From Alphaproteobacteria bacterium (GTDB lineage: Bacteria; Myxococcota_A; UBA796; GCA-2862545): a stretch of 64,000 bases of DNA. The stretch covers positions 1 to 64,000 of the forward strand of contig JACKEP010000007.1 in the NCBI GenBank assembly GCA_020632915.1, read 5' to 3'. Below are positions 1 to 8,744 of this stretch, piece after piece; position 1 is the first letter of the stretch, and every line of letters begins with the position of its first letter. Under the pieces are notes generated by a model. That model was given only the letters and a program-made list of their open reading frames with translations. It had not been told where the DNA came from and did no database searches. The translations under genes and the position numbers were made by a program.

Positions 1-2
1 AC

Positions 3-1226
3 GCCTCCGACAGCCCGTACGGCCCGGGCTGGGGCACGTTCATGGGCCTGTGGTGGTACGTGTCCGGCGCGGTCGACGACCACGTCCAGGCCGTCAACCT
101 CGTGCTCTCAGTGCTGTGCGTGCCGGCGCTGTGGGCCGTCGTGCGACGGGTGGCGCCACCCGAGGGTGCCGCGGTCGCCGCCGCGCTCCTCGCCGGGTTG
201 CCATTGGCCGTCTGCCTCGCGCGGTCGGAGACCATGTTTGTGCTCGTGGCGGCGCTCCAGCTCACAGCCGCGCTGGGGGTTGTGGAGCCCCGGCGTCGCG
301 GGGCGTGGCTCGCCGCCAGCTCGCTGGTGCTGCTCGTGCTGCTGCGGCCCTACCAGGTGCTCGTCGCGGGCGTGCTGATCGCGGCCCTGTGGGCGCGGGG
401 ACGCGCCGTGCCCGCCCTGGTGGCCAGCGTGGTGCTCGCCTGGCACGCCGTCGACCTGCTCGCCGTGCTGCAGCAGCCCCAGGTGCCGACCGCCGCGGGC
501 TTCGACAAGCTCGACGTGCTGACGTCGCCGTGGCGGCTCATCGGTCCCGACCGCGCGCTGCGGCTGACCGACCCGTGGGTGACGCCGATCGGCGCGTGGC
601 TGTTCGTGCCGTTCGCGTGGCGGGTCGACCGCCGCGCCGCGTGGTGGCTCGCCGCTCTCGGGCTGGCTGCGGCCGCGCCCTACGCGATCTTCGCCCGCCC
701 CACAGACGCGCTCCGCTTCACGCTACCCGCAGCGTCGTGGTGGTGCGCCCTGGTGGGCATGGGGCTGGTGGGCATGCCGACGCGGTGGCGCGCCGCAGCC
801 CTGGCCATCACCGCGCTGTCCTTCGTGCCCGCGCGCCGCCCGGTGCCCGAGCCTTACGCGTGGACCCTGGAGCACGCCCACCTCGTCGCGGTCCTGCCGT
901 CGATCCCGGCACGCGAGGTGGTCACCTACGACCCCACCTTCGACGAGCACGGCACCTTCGAGACCTGGATCCAGCTGCGCGGCCACGGGGTGTGGCACCC
1001 GGGCACCCTGGACGACACCGCACCGGGCGGGCTGCACTGGCTCGGTCGCTTCGAGGGCGCCACGATCCTGCCGCCCTGTGCCGAGCCCGTGGACCTCGTC
1101 GAGATCGACGGGCCGTCCACCAACGTCGAGCCCGACTTCGGACCGGTGCTCGTGGGCCTGGTGCGGCGCGTGGCCTGCGGCGGCGACGCCGCAGCGCTAC
1201 CGCTCGACGAGGGCCGCCACCCGTAG
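3..1226 (+). CDS. Multi-pass membrane protein, 5' end outside window (possible glycosyltransferase)
   Basis: The frame is open from the first bases of the window, so the true start lies upstream; about 407 residues are visible. The visible part starts with an aromatic loop-like stretch (YGPGWG), then has about nine hydrophobic segments up to roughly residue 275, and ends in a soluble domain of about 130 residues. Polytopic N-terminal part plus short extracytoplasmic C-terminal domain resembles GT39/ArnT-like polyprenyl-phosphate sugar transferases, but the acidic first-loop motif that would confirm this is not in the window. The last 30 bases overlap the next gene tail to tail. That it is an integral membrane protein is clear; the enzyme class is inference. 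Confidence 0.6.
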   Translation, partial: ASDSPYGPGWGTFMGLWWYVSGAVDDHVQAVNLVLSVLCVPALWAVVRRVAPPEGAAVAAALLAGLPLAVCLARSETMFVLVAALQLTAALGVVEPRRRGAWLAASSLVLLVLLRPYQVLVAGVLIAALWARGRAVPALVASVVLAWHAVDLLAVLQQPQVPTAAGFDKLDVLTSPWRLIGPDRALRLTDPWVTPIGAWLFVPFAWRVDRRAAWWLAALGLAAAAPYAIFARPTDALRFTLPAASWWCALVGMGLVGMPTRWRAAALAITALSFVPARRPVPEPYAWTLEHAHLVAVLPSIPAREVVTYDPTFDEHGTFETWIQLRGHGVWHPGTLDDTAPGGLHWLGRFEGATILPPCAEPVDLVEIDGPSTNVEPDFGPVLVGLVRRVACGGDAAALPLDEGRHP

Positions 1227-1784
1227 CGGGAGCTCTTCGCCCGCCCGCAGCGCCACGAGCGCGCCCTCACGGACGACCTCGCGCAGCGTGTAGGCCATCT
1301 GCAGGCCGTTGCCGCCGTCGGCCGGCACGCAGGCCCCGATCGGGAACGGCTGATCGCGCCACGCGAAGCCGTCATCGGTCAGGTGCAGGCCCCCGACCGT
1401 GGGTTCCTGGGCGTCGTCGACGAGGAGCCACGCGGTGCCGTCGAGGCCGGCGAGCAGCGGGTACCAGCCCGCCTCCACCGGGATCACGCCGATCAGCGGG
1501 GGCACGGCGTCCATGTCGTCGAAGACGTTGAAGAACACCTGCGCGAAGTCGACGTGCAGCTCCTCGTACTGGAACAGCACCAGCAGCTCGTCGTCGTCGA
1601 AGTTGACCGCGAGCCGCACGATCATCGCCGAGCCGTCGCCCAGCGTGGTGAGCACCACGCGGACGAGGTGCTCCTCGACCACCGTCCAGGCCATCCCTCC
1701 CCACTGCTCGGCCAGCGCCGACAGGTCGAAGGTGGCGAGCACGGCAGACCCCGAGGCCTGCACCACCAGCTCCGGCACCCGCAT
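1197..1784 (-). CDS. Conserved hypothetical acidic protein, 195 aa
   Basis: I do not recognise the family. The start is the ATG at 1784, chosen because GGGGAGGAG lies just upstream; a frame-open ATG ten codons earlier has no such site. The protein is soluble, acidic, has no signal peptide or membrane segment, and alternates short hydrophobic strands with acidic turns (for example FDDDELLVLF), which suggests a mainly beta or alpha/beta single domain. Codon use matches its neighbours. The 3' end overlaps the preceding membrane-protein gene by 30 bases in convergent orientation, which can produce antisense transcript but needs no special explanation in such compact DNA. No role can be assigned. 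Confidence 0.6.
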   Translation of the reverse strand: MRVPELVVQASGSAVLATFDLSALAEQWGGMAWTVVEEHLVRVVLTTLGDGSAMIVRLAVNFDDDELLVLFQYEELHVDFAQVFFNVFDDMDAVPPLIGVIPVEAGWYPLLAGLDGTAWLLVDDAQEPTVGGLHLTDDGFAWRDQPFPIGACVPADGGNGLQMAYTLREVVREGALVALRAGEELPLRVAALVER

Positions 1785-2006
1785 CCAGCTCCTCCCCGAT
1801 CGGCACGCCATCGTACGCAGCCGACTGGGCCCCCGTACCGCGTCCGTGCGCCCGCTGCGGGCGGAATCGCACCACGCCTGCGGACACGGGGCGGATCGGT
1901 GGGGTCGAACGCCTGGTCCCGTGGGTCGTCCCCGACGGCACCCGTGGCGATGCTCCGGGCCCGCGGGGGCCGACGTGCGGCCGGCGCGACGGGCCTGGGC
2001 GCGGGA

Positions 2007-2225
2007 CTACTTGTGGCGGAAGACGATGCGACCCTTCGTGAGGTCGTAGGGAGAAACGGCCACGGTGACGCGATCGCCGAGGACGACGCGGATGTGGAAG
2101 CGGCGCAGCTTGCCCGCCAGGTGGGCGTGCACCTCGGTGTTGGCCTCGGTCTCGACCAGGAAGTTCCCGCCGGGGAACACTTCCTTGATCACGCCCTCGA
2201 TCTCGATCAGATCCTCGCTCGCCAC
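2007..2225 (-). CDS. infA: Translation initiation factor IF-1
   Basis: At 72 residues this is the exact family length and a single OB-fold. The family core is visible: IEGVIKEVFPGGNFLVE near the N-terminus, HAHLAGKLRR in the middle and VSPYDLTKGRIVFR at the end. IF-1 binds the 30S A-site with IF-2 and IF-3 during initiation. The start is GTG preceded closely by CGGAGGT, followed by MASED (longer than the usual MAKED by substitution only). It lies 106 bases downstream of tgt in the same direction and could be read from the tgt transcript or from a promoter in that gap. The gene is not in a ribosomal-protein operon here, which is common outside the enteric and Firmicute layouts. Confidence 0.96.
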   Translation of the reverse strand: MASEDLIEIEGVIKEVFPGGNFLVETEANTEVHAHLAGKLRRFHIRVVLGDRVTVAVSPYDLTKGRIVFRHK

Positions 2226-2331
2226 ACGACCTCCGGAGTGTCGACCCGGGTGGGTAACGCCGTTGCACCCCCGACGACAACCGGACGGTCAGCGATTCCG
2301 GAGGTTTGTCCGTTCCGCTGCGGCGAACCGT

Positions 2332-3558
<1,227 letters not shown>

Positions 3559-3574
3559 CTAGCACGCCGCGGGG

Positions 3575-3838
3575 TCAGGTCGAGGGCGCAGGGGGCGTGG
3601 GCTTCGGCGCGGGCCGCAGCACGGTCACCAGCGTGACCGCCAGCCACACCCACGGTGCACCATGGAGGAACAGATCGAACACGTCGATGGGACGCATGCC
3701 CACGCCGTGGTCGACCAGCACCCACCGCAGCTTCTCCACCACGTGCGGCTCGGGCGAGAACGGCGCCAGCCCGAGCGTCATGCACGCGATGGCCGGGGTG
3801 GCGAGCCGGCTCCAGCGGTCGTCGTTGCTGTCGCTCAC
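3575..3838 (-). CDS. Small single-span membrane protein, 87 aa
   Basis: Unrecognised. I set the start at the GTG at 3838 because GGGAGGT lies four to five bases upstream; a frame-open ATG seven codons earlier would read through that site. The protein has a soluble N-terminal half and one C-terminal hydrophobic segment (WVWLAVTLVTVL) followed by a proline-rich tail, so it is probably anchored in the inner membrane with the N-terminal part exposed. A middle segment mentioning HGVGMRPIDVFDLFLHG looks like an amphipathic region. It sits 25 bases before tgt in the same direction. No function can be given. Confidence 0.55.
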   Translation of the reverse strand: MSDSNDDRWSRLATPAIACMTLGLAPFSPEPHVVEKLRWVLVDHGVGMRPIDVFDLFLHGAPWVWLAVTLVTVLRPAPKPTPPAPST

Positions 3839-3901
3839 GGGGACCTCCCTCCGCGGCACGCACCGCGGGAGACGGTCTCCGCAACGACCGGGCCGAACCG
3901 G

Positions 3902-4669
3902 TCAGTGCACCGACGTCGAGGGCATCGTCACCGACGGTGCTGTCGCGTCGCCCCCGGTGCCGAGCAGGTCGCGCGTGTGACCGAGCAGCCCCGCGTCCCC
4001 GGGCGCTCCCTCGCCGGGCACCACGACCGACGCCGCACCGGCCATCGTGTCGAGCAGGCCGAGGGCGTGCCGCCACGTCGCCGCCCGGGCCCCGCCCACC
4101 GGCGTGGTGTCGTCGGCAGCGAGCACGGTGTCGCCCCCGAAGAGCACGCCGTGGTCGGGGAACCACACGGCGACGTCGTCGTCGTCGCTGCCCGCGCCCA
4201 GGTGGACCGCCTCGAAGCGGATGCCGCCGACCGTGCGCAGCTTGTCGTCGTCCAGGCGGAACACGCGACGGCCGTCGAGCCGCGACCCGAGGGCGTGGAT
4301 GGTGGCGTCCGAGGCGTAGATCGTCACCGCCTGCGGCACGCCGGCCAGGCCGCCGGTGCGCAGCGGATCGGCATCGGACAGCACGAGCGCCACGATCGGC
4401 GTCTGCAGGCGCACCTGGAGCACGGTCGACAGCGCCTCGGCCTGCGCGGGCGTGGCGCCGGCGTCCACGAGCACGGCGCCGTCGCGACCGAGCACGACGA
4501 GGCCGTTGACGACCGCGCCGTCGGTGGTGGTGACGGTGTGGCGCCACACGTCCTCGGCGACCGGGTCGAGCGCGACGCCGCCGGGGAGCTGCAGGGATCG
4601 GGACGCGTGGGGCGCACACGCCACGGTCCACGACAGGGTGAAGAACAGGGCCGTCTGCCTGGCAGTCAT
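3902..4669 (-). CDS. Metallo-beta-lactamase-fold exported protein lacking the metal-binding residues
   Basis: 255 residues, ATG at 4669 with GGGAGGT upstream. A hydrophobic N-terminus ending near C18 suggests export, perhaps as a lipoprotein (lipobox-like TVAC is weak). The body follows the subclass B-like fold: AVLVDAG near residue 67, a TGGL turn at 105-108, a VWFP strand, LFGGD at 176-180 and VVPGEG at 216-221. By alignment on these anchors the HxHxD metal motif reads D99-A-D101-P-L103, the third His is S161 and the last His is E220; only the Asp at 180 is kept. A zinc hydrolase of the usual kind is therefore unlikely; a non-catalytic binding protein or an acid-ligand metal site are alternatives. 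The fold call is firm, activity is unknown. Confidence 0.75.
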   Translation of the reverse strand: MTARQTALFFTLSWTVACAPHASRSLQLPGGVALDPVAEDVWRHTVTTTDGAVVNGLVVLGRDGAVLVDAGATPAQAEALSTVLQVRLQTPIVALVLSDADPLRTGGLAGVPQAVTIYASDATIHALGSRLDGRRVFRLDDDKLRTVGGIRFEAVHLGAGSDDDDVAVWFPDHGVLFGGDTVLAADDTTPVGGARAATWRHALGLLDTMAGAASVVVPGEGAPGDAGLLGHTRDLLGTGGDATAPSVTMPSTSVH

Positions 4670-4718
4670 GGGGACCTCCCGTGAGGGCTCGGGTGCCTCA
4701 CGCTCCGGGGTACGGACC

Positions 4719-4740
4719 CATCGGCAAGATATTGCCGATG
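4719..4740. promoter_or_regulatory. Perfect 9-bp inverted repeat (operator or terminator)
   Basis: Arms CATCGGCAA and TTGCCGATG are separated by four bases. The repeat lies 50 bases upstream of the metallo-beta-lactamase-fold gene and 46 bases downstream of the preceding lipoprotein gene (both on the minus strand). There is no T-tract, so it can be a protein-binding operator for the downstream gene or a factor-dependent terminator of the upstream one. It stands out because the core is less GC-rich than its surroundings. Confidence 0.45.
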
Positions 4741-4785
4741 AAGTCGCACCCAGGTCCACGCAGGTCGACGCCGACGGTTCCCCGG

Positions 4786-5787
4786 CTACTCGCAGTCGAC
4801 GTAGAAGGGCTGCCACCCCTCGGCCGCGTCGTCGAGGAAGCCCGACAGGAACGGCGCGGTCTCCCCGTCGAAGGTCAGCGCGAACGACGCGTCGTCGCCG
4901 CCGCCGTTCCACCCGTCGCCGGCGGTGTCGTACATGCGGAACACGTAGTCGCCGTCGGTGAGCACGATCGTGTACCGGCTCGTGCCCCGCGACGTGTAGC
5001 TCCCCGGCGCCACGGCCTGGATCACGCGTCCGTCGTCGTTCTCGAGCTGCCAGCCGATCTCGGTCGGGTAGACCCCGCGATCGATCACGAGCTCGACGGA
5101 GCACGCGCCGCTGCGCAGCCAGGCGTTCTCGCGCGGCGGCGTGATGGCCTCGCCCGTGTCGAGCTGGAAGCAGAAGTTGCCGAGGGCGGTGTAGTCGTCG
5201 AAGTCCCAGCTCGCGTAGGCCAGCTGACGCGTGAGGCTGAAGACGAGGCCGCGCGTGCCCCCGTCGCGCTCGGTGTCGCGCACCGACAGGCAGCTCTGGC
5301 GGGACGGCGACACCTCGACCTCGGCGAAGTAGCCGGCGCCCGGGCCGTTGAACTGGCCCTCCTCCACGGTCTGGCCGCGCTGGTCGAGCAGCTTCCACGT
5401 GGCGTCGGTGTAGAAGACGTCGGGCTGGATCGCGACGAACACCGTCTCGGTGCAGTCGAGGCCCTCGGTGTCGGGGCACGGGTCGTCGGCGGCGCACACG
5501 CCGTCCCCGTCGTCGTCGTTGCCCGGATCGTCGGGACACGGGTCGCAGCCGTCGGGCACGCCGTCGTCGTCGGCGTCCAGCGCATCGTCGCTGCCCGGGC
5601 ACACGTCGTCCGCGGCGCACACGCCGTCGCCGTCGGGGTCGTTGCCGGGGTCGTCGAGGCAGGGGTCGCGGGTGTCGCAGATGCCGTCGAGGTCGGCATC
5701 GGCCGGGCAGGCCGCCGTCAGCCCGCCGAGGCACCCGGTCGCCAGGCCCACCATCCCCCCGATCTGCACGAACCGACCGATCTGCAC
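4786..5787 (-). CDS. Lipoprotein with thrombospondin type 3 calcium-binding repeats
   Basis: 333 residues with a GTG start preceded by GGAGGGG. The signal peptide ends in the lipobox LATGC (C19). Residues about 27-110 form short Asp/Cys-rich repeats of the type DADLDGICD, DPDGDGVC, DADDDGVPDGCD, which match thrombospondin type 3 repeats that bind Ca2+ and act as a stiff stalk. The C-terminal two thirds hold two beta-rich regions with paired cysteines; the last contains YDTAGDGWNGGG, a DxxGDGW motif found in secreted bacterial surface proteins. It is likely anchored in the outer membrane and exposed. The gene lies 49 bases downstream of another lipoprotein gene in the same direction. The ligand is unknown. 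Confidence 0.85.
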   Translation of the reverse strand: MQIGRFVQIGGMVGLATGCLGGLTAACPADADLDGICDTRDPCLDDPGNDPDGDGVCAADDVCPGSDDALDADDDGVPDGCDPCPDDPGNDDDGDGVCAADDPCPDTEGLDCTETVFVAIQPDVFYTDATWKLLDQRGQTVEEGQFNGPGAGYFAEVEVSPSRQSCLSVRDTERDGGTRGLVFSLTRQLAYASWDFDDYTALGNFCFQLDTGEAITPPRENAWLRSGACSVELVIDRGVYPTEIGWQLENDDGRVIQAVAPGSYTSRGTSRYTIVLTDGDYVFRMYDTAGDGWNGGGDDASFALTFDGETAPFLSGFLDDAAEGWQPFYVDCE

Positions 5788-5836
5788 GTTGGCGACCCCT
5801 CCGGGCCGGCGATCCTACACGCCCGTCGCGCCACCG

Positions 5837-6739
5837 TCACCGACCGCCTGCCCCCGGGGCTCGGTCGGGGAAGCGGTCGGTGCGGAACGGATCGGCGATC
5901 CGGAAGATCCGGCGGTCCTCGTTGGTGAGCAGCACCGACCAGCCGTCCCACGCCACGCCCTCGCACTGGACGGTGACGTCCTGATCGAGCGCCACCCGGT
6001 GCACCTCGTGCGACAGCCAGGACCGGCCGTCGGCGGGTCGCTCGAACACGATCAGCGCGTGGTAGGTCAGCAGCGCGAGCCACCGCCCCGACGGGTGCAG
6101 ATCGGCCGCGGTGGCGAGGCCGCCGTAGCGCTTCGGGTCGCCGCCCAGCGCCAGCGCCCCCACCTTGTCGAGCTTCGATTCGCCCTCCAACGACCCGAAC
6201 CGGTACAGGGTGGTCGATCGGTCGGCCCGCTGCTTGGTGAGCAGCCACAGCGTGCCGTCGCCCCAGAACAGCGCCTCGGCGTCGAAGCGACGACCGGTCG
6301 GGTCGGGCCACGCCGTCTGCTCCGGGTAGACCACCGCTACGGTGCGCTCCACGACGGCCGGCGCGGTGCCGGTCGGGTCGGGCTCGGCCACGCGGTGCAC
6401 CGCCAGATCGCGGCGCAGGTCGTCGTTGTTGCCGATGTCGGCGATCCAGAGGTGCCCGTCGTCGTCGAGGGCGAGCTCCTCCCAGTCGATGTTGTCGGCG
6501 CCCTGCACGGGCACGCGACGCAGCAGGCGCCCGTCCGCGTCGACGGCGAACAGCTCGGCGGCGTTGCCCGAGTCGGACAGCGTCCAGAACACCCCGGGCC
6601 ACGTGCGGCTGGCCACCAGCGCGCTCGACTCGGCGATGGCGGGGTCGAGCCGCGCCTCCCGCGGCGGTGCAGCCTGTGCGGTGGGGCCCCCACACCCCAT
6701 CCCCAGCGCGACGACGACGCCCACGATCCCCCTGTGCAT
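5837..6739 (-). CDS. Lipoprotein with beta-propeller-like DWEELA/DIGNN motif
   Basis: 300 residues; the ATG at 6739 follows TGGAGGT. The signal sequence ends in LGMGC, a good lipobox. The body carries SDSGN, NIDWEELALDDDGHLWIADIGNN and FDAEALF, a set of motifs known from secreted propeller-like proteins of actinobacteria and proteobacteria (DWEDIA...DIGDN type) of unassigned role, and it lacks any recognisable catalytic triad. It is divergent from the SLC13-type transporter with an 85-base shared upstream region and probably leads a two-gene unit with the calcium-repeat lipoprotein downstream. I infer a surface-exposed binding or hydrolase-like domain. Confidence 0.75.
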   Translation of the reverse strand: MHRGIVGVVVALGMGCGGPTAQAAPPREARLDPAIAESSALVASRTWPGVFWTLSDSGNAAELFAVDADGRLLRRVPVQGADNIDWEELALDDDGHLWIADIGNNDDLRRDLAVHRVAEPDPTGTAPAVVERTVAVVYPEQTAWPDPTGRRFDAEALFWGDGTLWLLTKQRADRSTTLYRFGSLEGESKLDKVGALALGGDPKRYGGLATAADLHPSGRWLALLTYHALIVFERPADGRSWLSHEVHRVALDQDVTVQCEGVAWDGWSVLLTNEDRRIFRIADPFRTDRFPDRAPGAGGR

Positions 6740-6824
6740 CCCGACCTCCACGCTCCTCGCCCTGGTAGCGTCCCGAGGGCCGGTCGCGTAGACTCCGCCG
6801 ACGGCCGTCCGGAGCCCGCTGCCG

Positions 6825-8621
6825 ATGATGGAAGCCTTCCTGTTCGAGCTCCACGTGCTCGGCCTGGACCTGAACGGCTGGCTCACGCTCGCCGTGGTGC
6901 TGGCGGCCACGGTGCTGATGGCGGCGGAGCGCCTCGGGCCCGACCTCGTGATGTTCAGCGCGTTGTGCGTGCTCGTCGTCGCGGGTGTCGTCGAGCCCCG
7001 CGAGGCGATGGTCGGGTTCGCAGACCCGGCCACCGTCACCGTCGGCGTGCTGTTCGTGGTCGCCCGCGCCGTCCAGGACACGGGGTCGCTGTCGCAGCTG
7101 GCGGCGTGGCTCTACGGCAACACGAAGGACGCCACGGTCGCCCTGCTGCGCCTCGTGCTCCCCACGGCGGCGCTGTCGGCGTTCCTCAACAACACGCCCA
7201 TCGTCGCCATGCTCATCCCGGTGGCCACGGGCTTTGCGCGCCGCATCGGCACGTCGCCCGGCAAGCTGCTGATGCCGCTGTCGTTCGCGGCGATGCTCGG
7301 CGGCACCTGCACGCTCATCGGCACCAGCACCAACCTCGTCGTGTCGGGCCTCATGGAGCGGCAGGGGCTGGCGCCGCTCGGCATGTTCGAGCTGTCGTGG
7401 GTGGGCCTGCCCACCGCGGTGGTCGGCATCCTCTACCTGCTCACCGCGGGCAGGGCGCTGCTCGTCGACCGCCTCGATCCGCTGGCGTCGGCCCAGGCCG
7501 AGGCCCGCGAGTACCTCGCCGAGGTCGAGGTCGCGTCCGACAGCCCGCTCATCGGCCGCCGCGTCGAGGCCGCTGGCCTGCGCCACCTGCCCGGTCTGTT
7601 CCTGGTCGAGATCCGCCGCGCCACGGGCGACCTGCTGCGTCCCGTCGCGCCCGAGGACGTCCTGATGGCGGGGGACCACCTCGTGTTCACCGGCGTCGCC
7701 GGCACGATCAAGGATCTGACCGCGATGCCGGGCCTCATCCCCACCGGCGAGATCCCCGACCCGGGCCAGGAGCTGTACGAGGTCGTCGTCTCCCACAACA
7801 GCGGCCTGGTCGGCCGGACCGTGCGCGGCGCCCAGTTCCGCCGCCGCTTCGACGCCGCCATCCTGGCCGTCCACCGCGCAGGCGAGCGCATCGAGGGCCG
7901 CATCGGCGACATCGTGCTCCGCGCGGGCGACACGCTCATGCTGTCGGCGAGCCCCGGCTTCCGGCGGGCGTGGCAGCAGGGCGACGACTTCTACCTGGTC
8001 AGCGAGCTCGCCTACGACGGCCAGCCCCGCTACCAGAAGGCCCCGATCGCGCTGATGTCGCTGGCGCTGATGGTGTTCCTGCCGGCGTTCACCGGCACGA
8101 GCATGACCGTGTCGAGCATGGCGGCGCTGGTGATCCTGCTGGCCACCCAGTGCGTCAGCCCGCGGTCGGCGCGCGACGCCGTCAACTGGCCCGTGCTCGT
8201 GCTCATCGGCGCCGCATTCGGCATCAGCCGCGCGCTCGTCGACTCGGGCGCGGCCCAGGGCATCGCCGACGTGCTGATCACCGCCACGCAGCCGTTCGGA
8301 CCCTACGCCCTGCTCGCCGGCGTCTACCTGCTGACGATGGTGTTCTCCCTGTTCATCAGCAACGCCGCCGCCGCGGCGCTCCTGTTCCCGGTCGCCCTCA
8401 CCGCGGCCGTGTCGTCGGGCCTCGACCCGCGCCCGTTCGCCATCGCGCTCACGATGGCCGCGTCGGCCGCGTTCGCCACCCCCGTCGGCTACCAGACCAA
8501 CCTGCTGGTCTACGGCCCCGGCGGCTACCGCTACCTCGACTTCGTCCGCGTCGGCGCCCCGCTCAACGCGCTGTGCTTTGCGGTCACGATGGTCGTGGTG
8601 CCGCTGGTGTGGCCGCTGTAG
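6825..8621 (+). CDS. SLC13/DASS-type permease with two TrkA-C domains
   Basis: 598 residues. The membrane part is split: about five segments before residue 205 and about six after residue 405, each half with a re-entrant signature (FLNNTPIVAM and GTSTNL in the first half, ISNAAAAALL and ATPVGYQTNLLVYGPGGY in the second). Between them, about residues 220-310 and 320-400, are two RCK/TrkA C-terminal ligand-binding domains. This is the layout of the SLC13 (divalent anion:Na+ symporter) branch that carries cytosolic TrkA-C inserts, often annotated for sulfate or dicarboxylates. The substrate cannot be read from sequence. The start is one of two adjacent ATG codons. It is monocistronic by spacing. 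Confidence 0.9.
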   Translation: MMEAFLFELHVLGLDLNGWLTLAVVLAATVLMAAERLGPDLVMFSALCVLVVAGVVEPREAMVGFADPATVTVGVLFVVARAVQDTGSLSQLAAWLYGNTKDATVALLRLVLPTAALSAFLNNTPIVAMLIPVATGFARRIGTSPGKLLMPLSFAAMLGGTCTLIGTSTNLVVSGLMERQGLAPLGMFELSWVGLPTAVVGILYLLTAGRALLVDRLDPLASAQAEAREYLAEVEVASDSPLIGRRVEAAGLRHLPGLFLVEIRRATGDLLRPVAPEDVLMAGDHLVFTGVAGTIKDLTAMPGLIPTGEIPDPGQELYEVVVSHNSGLVGRTVRGAQFRRRFDAAILAVHRAGERIEGRIGDIVLRAGDTLMLSASPGFRRAWQQGDDFYLVSELAYDGQPRYQKAPIALMSLALMVFLPAFTGTSMTVSSMAALVILLATQCVSPRSARDAVNWPVLVLIGAAFGISRALVDSGAAQGIADVLITATQPFGPYALLAGVYLLTMVFSLFISNAAAAALLFPVALTAAVSSGLDPRPFAIALTMAASAAFATPVGYQTNLLVYGPGGYRYLDFVRVGAPLNALCFAVTMVVVPLVWPL

Positions 8622-8744
8622 CCATGCGGCAGGCCGGCGGGGCGGCTGGGTCCCACGCCCGCCGTTGCCCGTCCGGAGGTCGTGCGTAGCTTCGTGGCAT
8701 GCGGGGGGTAGCGCCAGGGGCGTGCCCTCCCCCACGGAGGTCCC

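Noticed and set aside
8622..8744. CIRCE heat-shock operator before clpB
   Set aside because: No TTAGCACTC-N9-GAGTGCTAA-like repeat is present.
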